A program made the position numbers and the translations under genes. 64,000 bases of DNA from Blautia schinkii DSM 10518 (lineage in GTDB: Bacteria; Bacillota; Clostridia; Lachnospirales; Lachnospiraceae). Location: assembly GCA_000702025.1 (NCBI GenBank), contig JNKJ01000032.1, forward strand, positions 1 through 64,000, written 5' to 3'. Position 1 is the stretch's first letter; the number at the start of each line of letters is the position of its first letter. The notes below the pieces were generated by a model. The model saw only the letters and a list, made by a program, of their open reading frames with translations, was not told the origin of the DNA and did no database searches. Below are positions 14,364-22,135 of the stretch, piece by piece.

Positions 14364-15473
14364 CTACTTCTCTTCCACTGAGATCACCACATATTCTGAG
14401 TGTCCTCCCGTCCTCACAGGATATCCCCAGCCTGCAATGCCTGAGCTGACAATTGCCTGAAACTCACCAATCTTTTCCAATCCGTAGTTCTTCTCCACAA
14501 TGCCGAATGCCTCGCTAAGCTGTCCCGTAGGCCAAATCTGTCCTGCGTGCGTATGTCCGGAAAGCTGCAGGTCAACGCGTAAGGCCGCATTTTCCTCTAG
14601 CTCTACAGGCTGATGGTCTAAAACCAGCAGAAACTTATCCTCACTGCCCTCAGGAATCAGGGAGGAAAGCTCTGCGCGCACCTCTCTCATAGATGCGTCC
14701 CGCCGGCCTGCCACAAGAATCCCGTCACCTGCCGGAACAGTCTCATCCTCAAGCACATGCACGCCAACACGCTCCAGCTCGGCACGCAGCTCCGACGCCG
14801 TATAATAAGCGGTACTTCTGTAATGGTTATAGTCATGATTTCCATACACATAAAACACACCGTAGGTCGTGTCCACGCTGCCCAAAAGCTCTGCCGCGGC
14901 TTCCATCTCCTCTCTGGTGGTATGCTCGTCGAAAATGTCTCCCGTGAGCAGAAGCATATCTGCATTCTCCTCACTGACTGCATCGCAGATTTCCCTCAGC
15001 TCGTCCACGCCGAGGGTGGTTCCCATATGGAGGTCGGAAATCTGCACAAACTTCTTCCCGCCGCCCAAATCCTTGGAAGTCTCAATCTGATACTCTGTTC
15101 GCACGATATTGTGGATATTAAAATACCCGTAAATAAGAGCCGTACATAAAATGGCAACGCTTATAATCCCGCTCCGGTAAAGGAAATCCCATCGCTTAAG
15201 AGTGTTTTCCGACTTCACAAAACGCCGGATAATAAATCCCGCAATCTCCATTAAAAGACAGCATGCCAGGAAATACAGCACGATTACCGCCCCAAAGCCA
15301 TACACCCTCCACCCCGCAGCCACCATACAGAGCACAACGATAAGGGATAATGCCTTTCGGATTCTCTTCTGCCTTATGGGGAAAAGGGAGAAGAATCTTT
15401 GAAACCAAAAATAAAAATATATTCCCACTGGCAAATATACCACCAACGGAAGCAGATAAAATAGTGATCGCAT
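14364..15473 (-). CDS. Membrane-anchored metallophosphoesterase
   Basis: A 369-residue protein of the YaeI/YkuE-like calcineurin phosphoesterase group. Four hydrophobic helices cover about residues 1-125 (near 3-28, 42-60, 62-82 and 98-118), anchoring the catalytic domain to the membrane. Metal-binding motifs appear in order: VQISDLHMG near 146, LLTGDIFDEH near 175, YGNHDYNHY near 210, and LSGHTHAGQIWP near 298. Relatives hydrolyse lipid or nucleotide phosphodiesters such as UDP-diacylglucosamine-like substrates; the actual substrate is unknown. ATG 15473 is preceded by AAGGAGC. It has its own promoter candidate and shares a terminator with the small ORF downstream. Confidence 0.88.
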   Translation of the reverse strand: MRSLFYLLPLVVYLPVGIYFYFWFQRFFSLFPIRQKRIRKALSLIVVLCMVAAGWRVYGFGAVIVLYFLACCLLMEIAGFIIRRFVKSENTLKRWDFLYRSGIISVAILCTALIYGYFNIHNIVRTEYQIETSKDLGGGKKFVQISDLHMGTTLGVDELREICDAVSEENADMLLLTGDIFDEHTTREEMEAAAELLGSVDTTYGVFYVYGNHDYNHYRSTAYYTASELRAELERVGVHVLEDETVPAGDGILVAGRRDASMREVRAELSSLIPEGSEDKFLLVLDHQPVELEENAALRVDLQLSGHTHAGQIWPTGQLSEAFGIVEKNYGLEKIGEFQAIVSSGIAGWGYPVRTGGHSEYVVISVEEK

Positions 15474-15521
15474 AAATGTTTATGCTCCTTTTGTAATCCT
15501 TAGATTTTCGTTCGTATCACT

Positions 15522-15550
15522 ATTATAAAGGAATTGCTCCGGTGTGTCTA
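15522..15550 (-). promoter_or_regulatory. Promoter of the metallophosphoesterase gene
   Basis: TAGACA (15550-15545) and TATAAT (15527-15522) are spaced by 17 bases on the minus strand, directly after the aldolase stop at 15553. The start point would lie near 15515. Confidence 0.6.
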
Positions 15551-15552
15551 CG

Positions 15553-16395
15553 CTACCTGCTGCATTTTTCAGAGAACACCTCAATATGGTGTCTCACATT
15601 ATCATAAGTTCCGCGCACCATGGCTTCGTTTAATGCGAAATAATTGTGTTTTCCTTCAGATTTCAGATATTCTTCCGCATACATGGTCAGCTTGTTGAAG
15701 CTGGCTGTCGCGATATTTACCTTACAGATGCCCAGAGAGATTGCTTTCTGGAAGTCCTTGTCTGTGATACCGCTTCCCCCGTGAAGTACAAGCGGCTGCG
15801 GAACGGTTTTATGGATTTCTTCCAGGACGTCAAAAGCAAGCTTCGGTGCAACCGGATAATTGCCGTGAGCGTTTCCGATTGCCACAGCCAGGGCATCAAT
15901 CCCTGTCTCCCGGCAGAAAATCTCCGCATCCTCCGGCTTTGTGCACTGGATGCCGTGGTCGCTGCTGCCGTCCTCGCTCCCGCCTACCAAGCCAAGCTCA
16001 GCCTCCACTGTAGCTCCGTATTCCGCTGCCAGCTCGACTACCATTTTCGTCTTTGCTATATTTTCCTCAAAGGGAAGGGTGGACGCGTCAAGCATTACCG
16101 ATGTAAAGCCAAGCTCCAGGGCCTTGCGTACTGTCTCAATGGTCAATCCATGATCAAGATGGACCGCAATATCTACCTTCGCCTCCCTGGCAGCCTGTAC
16201 CATCATAGGTCCCATCAAAGCCAATGGAGAATGTTTCAGTCTCACTTCCGCAATCTGCAGAATGATCGGACGGTTCAACTCCTCCGCGGCCTGTACCGCA
16301 CCTTTTACCATTTCCATGTTTCCCACACTGAACGCTCCGCAGCCGATTCCCTCAGAAGCCGCACGTTCTAATAATTTTTTCATTTCTACTAACAT
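15553..16395 (-). CDS. Class II ketose-bisphosphate aldolase
   Basis: A 280-residue zinc aldolase of the FbaA/GatY/KbaY/IolJ family that cleaves a ketose (bis)phosphate to dihydroxyacetone phosphate and an aldehyde. Zinc ligands: His in AVHLDHGLT near residue 81, Glu in EAELGLVGG near 132, His in GNAHGNYP near 178, and His in VLHGGSGI near 206. ATG 16395 follows GGAGG. Fructose-bisphosphate, tagatose-bisphosphate and IolJ-type enzymes cannot be separated by eye. The neighbour is an MFS carrier and the divergent gene a DeoR regulator, which favours a peripheral sugar over glycolysis. IolJ would complete the inositol route, but it is not in that operon. Confidence 0.88.
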   Translation of the reverse strand: MLVEMKKLLERAASEGIGCGAFSVGNMEMVKGAVQAAEELNRPIILQIAEVRLKHSPLALMGPMMVQAAREAKVDIAVHLDHGLTIETVRKALELGFTSVMLDASTLPFEENIAKTKMVVELAAEYGATVEAELGLVGGSEDGSSDHGIQCTKPEDAEIFCRETGIDALAVAIGNAHGNYPVAPKLAFDVLEEIHKTVPQPLVLHGGSGITDKDFQKAISLGICKVNIATASFNKLTMYAEEYLKSEGKHNYFALNEAMVRGTYDNVRHHIEVFSEKCSR

Positions 16396-16464
16396 TTTTT
16401 CCTCCTTACAGCAATGTACAACATATTTATAGTAGTATCCTTTTTAATAGTGTCTCTTTTTACT

Positions 16465-16510
16465 AATAGCCCTTACAATTAATATCCCTTACAATTAATA
16501 TCCCTTACAT
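16465..16510. repeat. Short triplicated word between MFS and aldolase genes
   Basis: CCCTTACAATTAATAT occurs twice in tandem with a partial third copy, ending at the MFS stop codon. The unit is about 17 bases. Confidence 0.6.
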
Positions 16511-17736
16511 CAGCAAGGATTTACCCCTGCTTCTGTTCCACTCTCTGCTTTTATTTCTCTCTCCAGCAGCAGAAGCGATAGGAATGAGAGCACTGCCGAC
16601 ACTGCGCCTGCTGCAAACGCTACGTTTACATCAAGACCCGCGCTGTTCACTACACCGGTGATTGCCGGAGCTGCGAACGTGGCAATCACGATACCAATCA
16701 TGACAAATCCATAGTTTTCCCCGGAATGCCTGATTCCGAAAATGGAGCTGGTAAGGGACGGAAAGCTTCCCATAATCCCGCCATAACAGCCATACATCAG
16801 AATCACACAGACAGTAGTCAAGGGGGCCGGACCTACGATCAAAAGAGCCATAGCCGCCACTGACACCAGCAGTACGGCCTTGATGCATCCGATTCTGCCA
16901 ATTTTATCCGCCAGCGTTGGCAGAATCAGACGGGTACCCGCATTGCACACAGACCCGATCATTACCGCACTCACTGCTATGGAGGCGGAAATTCCTCTTT
17001 CAATCTGTACCGTCTGTGACAAAGGAGACAGAATCAAATAGGAAATCAATCCAAAAAGCATGGTGGACAGCAGATAATAAAACTTTTTCGTCCGCACCAT
17101 CTCCCCGGAAGTATACTGGTGTGCCTTTTCCCCTGAGCTTTGGGCAGTTGATTTCACACTGCTTACAGGGTTCTTAATGAATTTCCAGCCCAACAGCCAG
17201 GAGACCGTCACCATCACGCCTACAATAAGAAGAGTTTGGGAAATTCCAACCTGTGCCAAAAGCATCCTGGAAAGGGGAGCAAGGAAAAATCCACACAACC
17301 CATTGGCCGTAACCACGATTCCGGATGCCAGCCCCGGCCTGTCCGGAAACCATTTCTGTGCAGTGGAAATGATGGTGGTATAAATCATACCCTGTCCAAA
17401 ACCTTGCATCACACCGTAGGTAAGATAAATCATGACCGGAGAAGGCAGCATACAAAATGCAGAGAGCAGGATACCCGCTGCAAAAATCCCGCCTCCGATG
17501 GAAACCGCGAGCCTTGGACTATATTTATCCTGCAGCCTGCCCCCGAAAATGTTCCCAAATACAAAGGTGGCCATAGCCAGATAAAAGCACATAGATGTCT
17601 GCCCCTGGCTCCAGCCGGTAAGCTCCATGGCATAGGGCTGGTAAATAGACCATACATGAGGAAAGCCCGTAAAAAAGATGGCAAAGGCTCCACATACCAT
17701 CATCATTGTCCTCACAAATTTCGTTCCTTTTTCCAT
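16510..17736 (-). CDS. MFS transporter, OFA (oxalate/formate antiporter-like) family
   Basis: A 408-residue carrier with twelve predicted membrane helices. The N-terminus FPHVWSIYQPYAMELTGWSQ is typical of the OFA family of monocarboxylate carriers. The conserved loop between helices 2 and 3 is GGRLQDKYSPR near residues 61-71. It should move an organic acid across the membrane in exchange or with protons; the substrate is unknown. ATG 17736 follows AGGAGGAG. It is transcribed with the class II aldolase gene downstream and divergently from a DeoR regulator. Confidence 0.85.
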   Translation of the reverse strand: MEKGTKFVRTMMMVCGAFAIFFTGFPHVWSIYQPYAMELTGWSQGQTSMCFYLAMATFVFGNIFGGRLQDKYSPRLAVSIGGGIFAAGILLSAFCMLPSPVMIYLTYGVMQGFGQGMIYTTIISTAQKWFPDRPGLASGIVVTANGLCGFFLAPLSRMLLAQVGISQTLLIVGVMVTVSWLLGWKFIKNPVSSVKSTAQSSGEKAHQYTSGEMVRTKKFYYLLSTMLFGLISYLILSPLSQTVQIERGISASIAVSAVMIGSVCNAGTRLILPTLADKIGRIGCIKAVLLVSVAAMALLIVGPAPLTTVCVILMYGCYGGIMGSFPSLTSSIFGIRHSGENYGFVMIGIVIATFAAPAITGVVNSAGLDVNVAFAAGAVSAVLSFLSLLLLEREIKAESGTEAGVNPC

Positions 17737-17856
17737 AATCTCCTCCTTTTGTTTTATGTTGGTATTGTTTTGGTTATCTTTTGATTATATTTTTATCATA
17801 TTTTGGTATATAAGTCAACGTAAAATTGCTATTTCTCACTTTTACACAAAAAAAGC

Positions 17857-17885
17857 TTTGCAATTTACCCAAAATCTACTATACT
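17857..17885 (+). promoter_or_regulatory. Promoter of the DeoR gene
   Basis: TTTGCA (17857-17862) and TATACT (17880-17885) are spaced by 17 bases, 50 bases ahead of the ATG at 17935. A divergent promoter for the MFS gene probably overlaps this AT-rich stretch (TTGACT near 17817 on the minus strand). Confidence 0.65.
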
Positions 17886-17934
17886 TTTAATCAGAATAAT
17901 AACCATCCTTCAAGGGAAAACATCAGGGGGAAAC

Positions 17935-18702
17935 ATGAGAACAAAAAGAATTGATTTAATAGAAGAATACATCCTCTCAGAGAAATCCGTTTCGCTGGAC
18001 ACGCTCTGCGAGAAATTTCAAGTGTCCAAAAACACGGTCCGCCGCGATATCGAAGAGCTGGTAAACCGTGGCAGTGTAAAGAAAGTGTATGGCGGCGTGA
18101 TGAGTACCGCAGCGGAGAGCACACAGAAGCTTCTACCCTACGAGCAGCGCACCACCAGCCTCCAGCGGGAGAAGGACGCCATCTGCGCTCTGGCGGCTGA
18201 ATTTGTCAATGACGGGGACATCATCTACCTGGATACAGGCACCACCTGCCTACCCATGGTCGAACATTTAAGCAGCCGCACCTGCACCATTCTCACAAAT
18301 AGTCTGCAGGTATGCATTAAGGCAATCCCTTACCCAAACCTACAGGTAATCTCCCTGCCAGGCACACTTAAACGGGAAACACTCTCCTTTGTGGGCAGCG
18401 ATATTGTGGAATATCTCAATACCTTTAACATCCAGAAAGCGTTTATGGCCTCTACCGGAATTTCGCTTGAAAGCGGCCTCACCAACGCCTCCATGGAGGA
18501 ATACTACATCAAAAAGGCAGTGATCAAAAACAGCCATATCCGCCTGCTGCTCTCTGATCACACGAAATTTGGCCGGGTGTCCCTGATGACCTACAGCTCT
18601 CTGCACGACATCCAGCACATCATCACCGATGCAGAGCCGGAACAGTCCTACCGCACCTTTTGCACGGAAAACAAAATCGGTCTGCACATAGCCATACAAT
18701 AA
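17935..18702 (+). CDS. DeoR-family regulator
   Basis: A 255-residue DeoR/GlpR protein. The N-terminal helix-turn-helix is SVSLDTLCEKFQVSKNTVRR near residues 18-37, followed by DIEELVNRGSVKKVYGG. The C-terminal sugar-phosphate sensor domain includes YLDTGTTCLPMV near 99, the signature LTNS near 120, and SDHTKFG near 205. It most likely represses the divergent MFS-aldolase operon and is released by a phosphorylated sugar. ATG 17935 follows AGGGGGAAAC. The next gene, a membrane sensor protein, starts only 15 bases after the stop, so the regulator seems joined in one transcript with a signalling pair. Confidence 0.9.
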   Translation: MRTKRIDLIEEYILSEKSVSLDTLCEKFQVSKNTVRRDIEELVNRGSVKKVYGGVMSTAAESTQKLLPYEQRTTSLQREKDAICALAAEFVNDGDIIYLDTGTTCLPMVEHLSSRTCTILTNSLQVCIKAIPYPNLQVISLPGTLKRETLSFVGSDIVEYLNTFNIQKAFMASTGISLESGLTNASMEEYYIKKAVIKNSHIRLLLSDHTKFGRVSLMTYSSLHDIQHIITDAEPEQSYRTFCTENKIGLHIAIQ

Positions 18703-18717
18703 ACACTCAGGAGGTTC

Positions 18718-19596
18718 ATGATGACTGTATTTACAAAACTATACTTAGTATATATGATTATTTATCTTTTCATGCAGACCCATTTCTACTGTAAACTCCT
18801 TAAGCCCAAAACGTTTCTGCGTCACCCCTTTTGGCAGTGCTATTTCTTGGCAGTTATCTTTACGCTGCCCAGCATTCTGCTTAAGGACACAAACAAGGCA
18901 TTCGCTACCATTTATATCAATGTATGCTCGTTGCTGTTCTCGCTTGTATTATTTCAGAATCCTGTTCCTAAACGTGTAAGCTGCTTTATTGCATGGTTCA
19001 TCACCAGCACGGTAGGGGAAAGTCTGGCTGGTTTTAGTTATACTTTAATCTATCATCTTACCGGTATCGAATTACTCCCCCTAAACCTCTCTGGAAGTGA
19101 TGACATTCTACCTATTGCGGCAAGCCTTGTAATTGATTTCCTTTTCATTTTTGCGGCGTATATGGGATCTTTATACCTTCTGAGCTCCAGATTCAACTAC
19201 ATAAGCTCTCTCCTGCTTTTAGAGCTGTCTTCTCCTATCATCATATCTCAGATGGTTCTGTCGGTCTTATACGCCAGCGGCTCAAAAAAACAATACTATA
19301 TACTCGCAGCTGTTACAATCCTTGCCTACATCGCCTCATTTTTCCCGCTACAAAAAGGCATGCGGCAATTAAAAAAGCAGGAACGAATACGTCTCAGCAA
19401 TGAATCATTAAAATCATACGCTCAGAAACAGGCCGACCAATTCAAGAATCTCGAATCAGAATACAGCAATTTAAGGAAATGGAATCACGATATGTCAAAC
19501 CATCTGATATCTCTTTCCTATCTCTTCACCCAGAAACATTACAAGGAGGCAAAAGAATATGCAGATACCCTTCTTCAAAAAACCAAAACAGAGTAA
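18718..19596 (+). CDS. AgrC/VirS-like sensor half: membrane domain plus phospho-acceptor His, no ATPase
   Basis: A 292-residue protein with six or seven membrane helices over residues 1-205, then a coiled linker (SLKSYAQKQADQFKNLESEY) and the His box WNHDMSNHLISLSYLF near 258-273. The usual GHKL ATPase domain is absent: the frame stops about 25 residues after the His box. The tail KHYKEAKEYADTLLQ is the second dimerisation helix typical of AgrC-like kinases. Either the gene was truncated, or it works with the next protein, which has an ATPase domain. Starts at 18718 and 18721 are both possible after AGGAGG; the second has better spacing. Confidence 0.7.
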   Translation: MMTVFTKLYLVYMIIYLFMQTHFYCKLLKPKTFLRHPFWQCYFLAVIFTLPSILLKDTNKAFATIYINVCSLLFSLVLFQNPVPKRVSCFIAWFITSTVGESLAGFSYTLIYHLTGIELLPLNLSGSDDILPIAASLVIDFLFIFAAYMGSLYLLSSRFNYISSLLLLELSSPIIISQMVLSVLYASGSKKQYYILAAVTILAYIASFFPLQKGMRQLKKQERIRLSNESLKSYAQKQADQFKNLESEYSNLRKWNHDMSNHLISLSYLFTQKHYKEAKEYADTLLQKTKTE

Positions 19597-20446
19597 TAAC
19601 TCGACCACTATGAAACTCAAATACGCAGGGCTGTATATGGGCTATATTATGCTTCTCTTAGTTACACTTCGATTGAGCTATTATTATTGCTTTGAGGATA
19701 ACGCCCCTGTAACCGGAGCAATCGTAATGTTCCTTGACGGAATCTCACTATTTATCTTCTCTTTTTCTGTTATACTCTTGGTTAAGGACACCCTCGTCGC
19801 TGCCAGAACAGAGCAAGAGGTCCGTACCCTGAAACAGCAAAGCGCACTGGAGGAGGCCCACGCTCAGGAGGTAGCTTCTCTGCGTACCGCAGCCAAGGAT
19901 TTCCAGGAGGAGATGATGGTCCTCCTCCAATCAATCAGCTCAAGTATTGACCAGGAAGATTACAAACGTGCAGAAGATGTGTTCAGTGTTTTTCAAAAAC
20001 GATTCCAGGAGCTTCCCTATCGCTCCTATTGTGAAGACGGACTTCTGAATACCATCCTCCTTAGAAAAGAGCAGGCAGCATCCGCGTTAGGAATCGAAAC
20101 GGCATACCGCATCCTTCTACATGGCAGCTTAAATCTGAATCCGGTCATGATCACGAGCCTTTTCACAAATCTTCTGGACAACGGAATTGAGGCCTGCGCT
20201 GCAAGCCACTGTGACAAACCGTTTTTGGATCTGACTGTTAAGCTTGAAAAATCGTGTCTCATCATACAGATGATAAACAGCAAGGATCCCGACATAAAAT
20301 TTGACCGCACCTCCACAAAGGTAAACGCCGCTGACCATGGATTCGGTTTATCTCTTATGGAAGGAATTGCAAAGGAAACTGACGGTGTATGCGAATGGAC
20401 AGACCTGGGACAACGCTTTGTCTCAACGATCATGTTATATGTGTGA
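19559..20446 (+). CDS. GHKL-domain sensor half: ATPase domain with a degenerate His box
   Basis: A 295-residue protein overlapping the previous gene by 38 bases in another frame, with its own AAGGAGG nine bases before ATG 19559. Two membrane helices lie near residues 24-45 and 52-75, then a coiled coil. Where AgrC-like kinases carry HDxxNHL this protein reads AKDFQEEMMVLLQSI (near 112-126), without His or the Asn-His. The GHKL ATPase domain follows: N box NLLDNGIEAC near 206, G box DHGFGLSLMEG near 263. This complements the preceding protein, which has the His but no ATPase. Trans-phosphorylation between the two is an inference. Confidence 0.75.
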   Translation: MQIPFFKKPKQSNNSTTMKLKYAGLYMGYIMLLLVTLRLSYYYCFEDNAPVTGAIVMFLDGISLFIFSFSVILLVKDTLVAARTEQEVRTLKQQSALEEAHAQEVASLRTAAKDFQEEMMVLLQSISSSIDQEDYKRAEDVFSVFQKRFQELPYRSYCEDGLLNTILLRKEQAASALGIETAYRILLHGSLNLNPVMITSLFTNLLDNGIEACAASHCDKPFLDLTVKLEKSCLIIQMINSKDPDIKFDRTSTKVNAADHGFGLSLMEGIAKETDGVCEWTDLGQRFVSTIMLYV

Positions 20447-20521
20447 TAATACCAGCAATTTACCTCTGCAATAAGTGTCCATTCTGTGTCAATTACTGCT
20501 GTTTCTCATCTTTCTCTTGTG

Positions 20522-20550
20522 TTGAGGAGAAATCCCGGATAAAATAGATA
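20522..20550 (+). promoter_or_regulatory. Candidate promoter of the LytTR response regulator gene
   Basis: TTGAGG (20522-20527) and TAGATA (20545-20550) are spaced by 17 bases, about 49 bases before ATG 20599. The regulator could thus be transcribed apart from the upstream sensor genes. Confidence 0.45.
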
Positions 20551-20598
20551 TGTTTGTGCTGACACGAACAATAGCTTTGAAATAAAGGGGATTTCTTA

Positions 20599-21303
20599 AT
20601 GTTGAAAATAGCCATTTGTGAAGACAATGCCATTCACGCTGAAAGGCTGAGACAGGTCACTGAAATGCACATTACCGTGCCCTCTGAAATAGATATGTAT
20701 TCCACTGCCCAAGAGTTTGAAGAAGCCGTAAAAAAGCAGAAACTGCCCTATGACCTGGTATTTATGGATATTGACCTGCACGGTGATTCTGGTATTTCCC
20801 TGGCGCAAAAAATCAATTTCTGGAATCCGGCAACCCAGATTATTTATATCAGTGAGTATTTGAAATATGCCACAGAGGTGTACGAGACAGAACATGTCTA
20901 TTTTATCGACAAATCTCATATAGAGGAATATCTGGAAAAAGCGCTTGAGAAAGCACTGAAAAGGGTGGAGGATAATAAACAACAATTTCTTTTTTTCCGC
21001 AAAAGGCAGGTGCAGTACAGTCTCCTGCAAAATGATATTATATATATGGAGCGCATCATACGTAAGACAGAAATCCACACCACACAGGGCATTTACGATA
21101 CCACAGAACGCCTGCCCGTGCTGATGGAGCAGCTGTCACCCGCATTCGCACTCTGCCACCGCAGCTTCCTGGTGAATTTCAGGAGAGTAAAGAGCCTGAG
21201 CCGGGAGGAGCTCACTATGTACGATGACACCGTGATCCCCATCGGCCGCTCCTATTATGAAAATACAAAGAAAACCTTCGCAAAGGTCATGATTCGTAAA
21301 TAA
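20599..21303 (+). CDS. LytTR-family response regulator
   Basis: A 234-residue AgrA/VirR-like regulator. Receiver domain, residues 1-125: acidic pocket ICEDN near 6-10, phospho-acceptor Asp in DLVFMDIDLHG near 57, conserved Lys in FIDKSH near 110. LytTR DNA-binding domain, residues 135-230: NDIIYMERIIRKTEIHT and FALCHRSFLVNFRRVKSL are the diagnostic strands. It should accept a phosphate from the sensor pair encoded upstream. ATG 20599 follows AAAGGGG. Targets are unknown; no peptide-pheromone gene (agrD-like) or agrB is seen nearby. Confidence 0.9.
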   Translation: MLKIAICEDNAIHAERLRQVTEMHITVPSEIDMYSTAQEFEEAVKKQKLPYDLVFMDIDLHGDSGISLAQKINFWNPATQIIYISEYLKYATEVYETEHVYFIDKSHIEEYLEKALEKALKRVEDNKQQFLFFRKRQVQYSLLQNDIIYMERIIRKTEIHTTQGIYDTTERLPVLMEQLSPAFALCHRSFLVNFRRVKSLSREELTMYDDTVIPIGRSYYENTKKTFAKVMIRK

Positions 21304-21306
21304 TAG

Positions 21307-21666
21307 TCAAAACTTCTCTAAAGACTCTAAATCTACCACAAACATTGTCGCGCCGCCCACATTTACCCGAAGCGGTATCGCCATATTCGCGCCTGAACAG
21401 GCGGTACCCACATTGGTGGCGGCAGGCATGGAATAAATGAGCTCTTCCCTCTTACCCGCGCAGGTCTTAAAAATGTCCCGCACCGTGTCAAGCTGGTCCT
21501 CTTCAATCCCAAGCATGATCGTGATATTCTTTTTCCTCAAAAAACCGCCGCTTGAGCTCAGCTTTGTCACAAAAATCTTGTGCTCGTTGAGGCTGGATAT
21601 AATCTCTTCATAGTCGTCCTCATGGAGGACTGCAAATACTAATTTTTTCTTCTTATTCTCTTCCAT
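21307..21666 (-). CDS. darA: Cyclic-di-AMP receptor, DarA/PstA family
   Basis: A PII-like protein of about 119 residues that binds c-di-AMP as a homotrimer; its downstream partner is unknown in most Firmicutes. Family marks: KLVFAVLHEDDYEEIISSL at the N-terminus, KLSSSGGFLRKKNIT near residues 34-48 (ligand loop), and the C-terminal NVGGATMFVVDLESLEKF. The start at ATG 21666 (MEENKKKK) has AGGGG six bases upstream; ATG 21672 would touch that Shine-Dalgarno. It ends three bases from the convergent response regulator and precedes the RNase P RNA region. c-di-AMP normally governs osmolyte and potassium balance. Confidence 0.9.
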   Translation of the reverse strand: MEENKKKKLVFAVLHEDDYEEIISSLNEHKIFVTKLSSSGGFLRKKNITIMLGIEEDQLDTVRDIFKTCAGKREELIYSMPAATNVGTACSGANMAIPLRVNVGGATMFVVDLESLEKF

Positions 21667-21713
21667 GGCCATCCCCTTCTTTCTAAACAGACATTACCAA
21701 TCTTGAAAATGAA

Positions 21714-22075
21714 AATGCGCAACCAGACCGATAAGCCGGGTTATGTCGTTGGGTGATCATCTATCTAGGCCAACCGTTGCCGGCTGGCTCAAGCGACCCA
21801 CCTGAAAGCACGACGGGCAGCCGTATCGCTTTCTTTTCGGTCTTGCTTCGAATGGAGTTTACATGTGCCCGTCCTGTTACCAGGACGGCGGTAGTCTCTT
21901 ACACTGCCTTTCCACCCTTACCCTGGGCTTTAGCCCGGGGCGGTTTATTTCTGTTGCACTGGTCTGGGAGTCACCTCCACCGGACGTTATCCGGCATCCT
22001 GCCCTATGAAGCCCGGACTTTCCTCGTCTGAACCCTTTCGTCTGTCCAGCCGCGATCACCTGGCCTGCTTGCGCA
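21714..22075 (-). ncRNA. rnpB: RNase P RNA
   Basis: The minus strand contains GAAAGTCCGGGCTTCATAGG (near 22024-22005), the 5' P4 strand of bacterial RNase P RNA. Near the 3' end, AACCCGGCTTATCGGTCTGG (near 21743-21724) matches the conserved terminal region. The ends pair: TGCGCAA near 22075 with TTGCGCA near 21716 forms P1. The RNA is about 360 nt, in the normal range, and matures tRNA 5' ends. A consensus-like promoter lies directly upstream. The exact ends are estimated from P1. Confidence 0.95.
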
Positions 22076-22080
22076 AATGT

Positions 22081-22109
22081 ATTCTATCACGGATTCCGCC
22101 GAATGTAAA
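22081..22109 (-). promoter_or_regulatory. Promoter of rnpB
   Basis: TTTACA (22109-22104) and TAGAAT (22086-22081) are spaced by 17 bases on the minus strand; the expected start point coincides with the 5' end of the RNase P RNA near 22075. Confidence 0.8.
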
Positions 22110-22135
22110 GGACGGGGTTTTATTATTCAGAAGCC

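Noticed and set aside
15553-16395. Calling the class II aldolase iolJ
   Set aside because: The family match does not separate IolJ from tagatose- or fructose-bisphosphate aldolases, and the gene lies in a different operon with an MFS carrier, about 9 kb from the iol genes.
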